A stretch of DNA of 7,875 nucleotides from an uncultured Bacteroidota bacterium (GTDB lineage Bacteria; Bacteroidota; Bacteroidia; Chitinophagales; Chitinophagaceae): positions 1 to 7,875 of the forward strand of contig CAINOM010000671.1 of the NCBI GenBank assembly GCA_903851455.1. The letters are read 5' to 3'. Under the pieces are notes generated by a model. The model saw nothing but the letters and a program-made list of their open reading frames with translations, made no database searches and was not told where the DNA came from. Shown here one piece after another: positions 4,895 through 7,875 of this stretch; position 1 is the stretch's first letter; every line of letters begins with the position of its first letter. The translations under genes were made by a program, and so were the position numbers.

Positions 4895-7720
4895 TCAAAA
4901 CCGGAGGCTGATGTTCAGGAAGAAATTGATACCAGGTCCGTAGATGTATTTGTTAGGAAACTTAGCCGGTATATTATTCGTGAAGTCGTAACGTAATTGC
5001 TCGAAGCCTGTATTGATCACATTTGTATTGTTCAGCAGGTTGCTGATACCGCCGCTCAGGGCAAGCACGGTATTGTGTGATATTTTATTGGCAAAGCCCC
5101 ACTTTTTTGACAGTTGGAAATTCTTTCCGAAGCGCAGATCAACTGTAAATGCAGAAGGTAGTTTTTCCTGGTCGAACACCGCATGCCACTCAGGGGTGCC
5201 TGCCGAGTAGTAAGCTGCAGCTGCTACCGTGCGGCGGTTCGGGTTGATCGACACATAGTTCCTGTCGAAGTAGTTGAAGTTTAAATTGATGTATGCATTT
5301 TTGACAAATTTCGGACGATAGTTAAAGCCTAGTGTGGCCGCTGTCTGCGGGCCTGCAGACAGAAAGTAGTTCTTGATAAATGTCCGGCTCGTCTGGTGAC
5401 TTGTGTCGTTATCCTGGTATACAGCGATAGTCGGATTGTCGGTATAAAATGCCTGGCCAACACTTGCCACACCGATTATGCTCAGGCCGCGCATCAGTTT
5501 GTAATCGAGCGCCAGCTCTGTGCCAATATTTCGCGTGCTTTCTCCCTGCATTACATAGTTCACAAAGGTGTTGTAGGCAGGGTCATCGTTGTAAAAACGT
5601 TTTATTTCGGTAACGTTCGTTGCATCACTTACATAGCCTACCAGGCGCGCGGTGAGCTTTGAAGAGCTGAGCATATAACCCGCCTCCAGTGTTTTGTTTC
5701 TCTGGGGTGTAATACCGCTAACCGTCACATCTCTTGTCTCCGGTGATACGTAGGTATTGTCGGCAGTGGGTGGCGTTGTGCTAAAGGCCGCATTTACAAA
5801 GAGGAGATTGCGGGCGTCGATTTTGTAATTTATTCCTCCTTTTACAGCATAGTCAAAGAACGTTTGTGCCGCACTCTTTCCGTAGGATAGGGTAGGGAAT
5901 ACTGCATTCTCCATGAAGCCGTCCCTGCTAAACGATGTGGCGCCTGCATTTGCTGAAAGGAAGAAGCCAAACTTATCATACGTATATACCGCTTGTCCCC
6001 ATACGAGGCCATTGTTGTAGCGAACCAGGTAGTCGTAGTCGATCTTATCGCCAACTCTTACCACCGGGCTTGGCGCCCTCAGATTGTTGGACGTGGTGCC
6101 CGCCGCTACAGATTGTTGCGTGGCAAACGAGTTGTTATCCAGGAAGTAGTCGCCGCCGAGTAAGTCTGTGATGACAGAGTATATCTCCGTGCTTTGAGAA
6201 GCTACGGTCAATCCGCCGGTTACCGTCATATTTTCATTTACTGCGTGCTCAATGTTTGAATTGAAGGTGAATTTTTTAAGAGCGTTCACTTTGTCAGCGA
6301 GGATATAGTGCGACAGGCGGTCTGATGCCTTGGTTACTGCCACGCCGCTGGTATTATAGAAAACGTAGCCGGTATCCATTTTGTTGGCCGCATACATATC
6401 GTCCCAGTTTAGCTGCAGCACGTTGGGGTTATTGAGAATGGCTGTCCTCAATGCTGTAGCGGTTGTCGGGTCCTGGGGTACGATGTTGAGATAATAGCTT
6501 GGGAGTTTCTTATAGTAATCACCCATTGGATTTGATGCGCCGAGGTAGTATCCGTTACCGTTCCTGTCTTTTCCAAATTCATAGCTAACGGCGGTGTTCC
6601 AGCGTGTTTTGTCAGATGGTTTATACTCGTAGTTGAGGATAGTTATAGGCTGATAAACATTTCTTGTTGCGAAGTTGCGGATCTTACCATCATCATAACC
6701 CCAGTTGTGGTTGTAATAGTGAGTGCCAGCCAGCGAGTCGGCTTCTTTTGTCGCAGCAGCTGGTTTGGTATCATAAGTAGGCGAACCAAAAGTGGTAAGA
6801 TTGAGGGTGCCCTTGCCGATCTTCTTGCTCGCGGCAGCATAGTAGGAATATCCATCGTAAGAGGTGCCCGGCACATATCCTTCCTGTGCCCAGCGGCGTG
6901 ACGCTGAAACAGAGAACGCCCAGCCGTTGTTCATCATGCCGGTGTTGGCGGTTACCATGATCCTGTTATTGTAGTTTCTGTCGGTAATAGTGTAAGACAC
7001 ATCCATACCCTTGCGCTGGTCAGCAGCAGTAGCTTCTATATAAGCTGATCCGTTGAGGCCTCCAAACATATAATCGGAAGGGTTAAGTCCATAAACAATG
7101 TCGCGGCTGCGGAACACATCGGTCAGGCCACCCAGCATATTCCATGAAGCAAAACCGGTTTCCAGGTCGTTGATCGGTGTGCCGTTTACCTGTATCTCCT
7201 GGGCGCTGCGGGCATACCCTCTTGGACGGAACTGGTAGATGCCGAAGACATAAGTAAGGGTGCTGACGAACGGATCGCGGCTGGCGATCACCAGTCCGCC
7301 GGAGCTTTGCAGGCTCACGCCATCATCTTCCGATGCAGTGTTCTCTTCAAGCGCTATGGTCGGTATCTCTAAACTTTCCGGTGAGGCTCCTGCGTCATTG
7401 GGCGTTATGAGGATGTCGCCCATATCCACCACGTCTTTGTCAACGTTTATGTTTATGGTTTCGGCTTTTGCGTTGTAATTGCTGATCGTCACCGATTGTG
7501 CGCCAAATGGTACTTCGCTGATCTCAAAGTTTCCGTCTCCGTCAGACGTGGTGAAAACGTTCAAAGCCGGTATCGATATTTTCAGGTCATTGAAAGGCGC
7601 CTTGGTTGTTGCGTTTACCAGCTTGCCTTTTACTATAGCCGTCTTTTTTTTGCTTTGTGCCTGGCTGGCGGAAGCGATGCATAAAAGTAAAACGATGATG
7701 GCAGTAAACTTCCGTGTCAT
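4895..7720 (-). CDS. TonB-dependent outer-membrane receptor with carboxypeptidase-regulatory-like N-terminal domain
   Basis: A complete 941-residue receptor. The signal peptide covers residues 1-21 (cleavage at SQA/Q). A carboxypeptidase-D regulatory-like beta-sandwich spans about 28-106 (VKGKLVNATTKAPFNDLKISI...DGDGNFEISEVPFG). The plug lies at about 135-235 and includes FRPRGYARSAQEIQVNGTPIND and FGGLNGSAYIEA. The barrel fills about 240-941 with alternating aromatic strands and ends NISLRF, with the terminal Phe expected of BAM-assembled proteins. The stretch around 255-320 (NRIMVTANTGMMNNGWAFSV, then SASRRWAQEGYVPGTSYDG) and the ASRDPF motif before the plug are typical of a Bacteroidota receptor subfamily that I recall beside DUF5689 proteins; it is not a SusC with its SusD. 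It should import a bound ligand using TonB-ExbBD energy; the ligand is unknown. It is the first gene of the putative three-gene unit. ATG at 7720 is fixed by the signal peptide; no Shine-Dalgarno is visible. Confidence 0.95.
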   Translation of the reverse strand: MTRKFTAIIVLLLCIASASQAQSKKKTAIVKGKLVNATTKAPFNDLKISIPALNVFTTSDGDGNFEISEVPFGAQSVTISNYNAKAETININVDKDVVDMGDILITPNDAGASPESLEIPTIALEENTASEDDGVSLQSSGGLVIASRDPFVSTLTYVFGIYQFRPRGYARSAQEIQVNGTPINDLETGFASWNMLGGLTDVFRSRDIVYGLNPSDYMFGGLNGSAYIEATAADQRKGMDVSYTITDRNYNNRIMVTANTGMMNNGWAFSVSASRRWAQEGYVPGTSYDGYSYYAAASKKIGKGTLNLTTFGSPTYDTKPAAATKEADSLAGTHYYNHNWGYDDGKIRNFATRNVYQPITILNYEYKPSDKTRWNTAVSYEFGKDRNGNGYYLGASNPMGDYYKKLPSYYLNIVPQDPTTATALRTAILNNPNVLQLNWDDMYAANKMDTGYVFYNTSGVAVTKASDRLSHYILADKVNALKKFTFNSNIEHAVNENMTVTGGLTVASQSTEIYSVITDLLGGDYFLDNNSFATQQSVAAGTTSNNLRAPSPVVRVGDKIDYDYLVRYNNGLVWGQAVYTYDKFGFFLSANAGATSFSRDGFMENAVFPTLSYGKSAAQTFFDYAVKGGINYKIDARNLLFVNAAFSTTPPTADNTYVSPETRDVTVSGITPQRNKTLEAGYMLSSSKLTARLVGYVSDATNVTEIKRFYNDDPAYNTFVNYVMQGESTRNIGTELALDYKLMRGLSIIGVASVGQAFYTDNPTIAVYQDNDTSHQTSRTFIKNYFLSAGPQTAATLGFNYRPKFVKNAYINLNFNYFDRNYVSINPNRRTVAAAAYYSAGTPEWHAVFDQEKLPSAFTVDLRFGKNFQLSKKWGFANKISHNTVLALSGGISNLLNNTNVINTGFEQLRYDFTNNIPAKFPNKYIYGPGINFFLNISLRF

Positions 7721-7754
7721 GAGCTGAATTGATTTTGTAATTTCAATGAGGGTG

Positions 7755-7762
7755 CAAAACTA
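7755..7762 (-). promoter_or_regulatory. Candidate -7 promoter element of the receptor operon
   Basis: The minus strand reads TAGTTTTG, an exact match to the Bacteroidota -7 consensus TAnnTTTG, about 34 nt upstream of the receptor ATG. No TTTG is seen at the expected -33 distance, so the promoter may need an activator or be weak. The leader would be about 28 nt. Confidence 0.4.
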
Positions 7763-7875
7763 TGAAGGCCGGTATCTAAGGCAGGTTTTTGGCGGTTATG
7801 TTATCGTTAAGGGAAAATAAACTTTACGTTATTTATTTATCCTGCTTCCTTTTTTCATCAGTAATTACAATTCCT
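7763..7875. other. Unassigned intergenic sequence at the right edge
   Basis: Upstream flank of the receptor gene. It is AT-rich around 7801-7840. I find no coding sequence beyond a nine-codon minus-strand frame, and no hairpin, RNA gene or repeat that can be supported. Any neighbouring gene starts beyond the window. Confidence 0.5.

Noticed and set aside
7829..7858. Nine-codon minus-strand frame (MKKGSRINK) upstream of the receptor
   Set aside because: It is too short, lacks supporting promoter or start signals, and is no better than chance for an AT-rich leader.

Overview
The window looks like chromosomal DNA of a member of the Bacteroidota, probably Chitinophagia or a near relative. The signs are a T9SS (Por) type A C-terminal sorting domain, a TonB-dependent receptor with an N-terminal carboxypeptidase-regulatory-like domain, a DUF5689-type lipoprotein, TAnnTTTG-type promoter elements, and gene starts without clear Shine-Dalgarno sequences. 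The genus-level placement is inference from protein style, not from a marker gene.

Left part (1-1146): the last codons of parA and a complete parB run rightward and form the chromosome partition module. The 43-nt gap between them carries a degenerate heptanucleotide repeat. A strong, roughly symmetrical hairpin follows parB and can terminate both parB and the convergent gene.

Middle (1172-2716): a Do/HtrA-type periplasmic serine protease on the minus strand, with a complete catalytic triad, two PDZ domains and its own candidate promoter.

Right part (2760-7762): three minus-strand genes, read in the order TonB-dependent outer-membrane receptor (941 aa), DUF5689 lipoprotein (278 aa), T9SS-sorted secreted protein (359 aa). 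A clear terminator follows the last gene. A perfect -7-type element lies just upstream of the receptor. Gaps of 36 and 122 nt, with no evident terminator between genes, suggest one transcription unit. The most economical reading is a cell-surface uptake or binding system: an extracellular protein exported through T9SS, a lipoprotein partner, and the TonB-driven channel. Its substrate cannot be read from the sequence. HtrA would serve envelope quality control and is not obviously part of this unit.

No RNA gene, insertion sequence, CRISPR array or prophage signal was seen. No gene-free stretch exceeds about 170 bases. The final 155 bases (7721-7875) hold the candidate promoter of the receptor and otherwise nothing I can assign.
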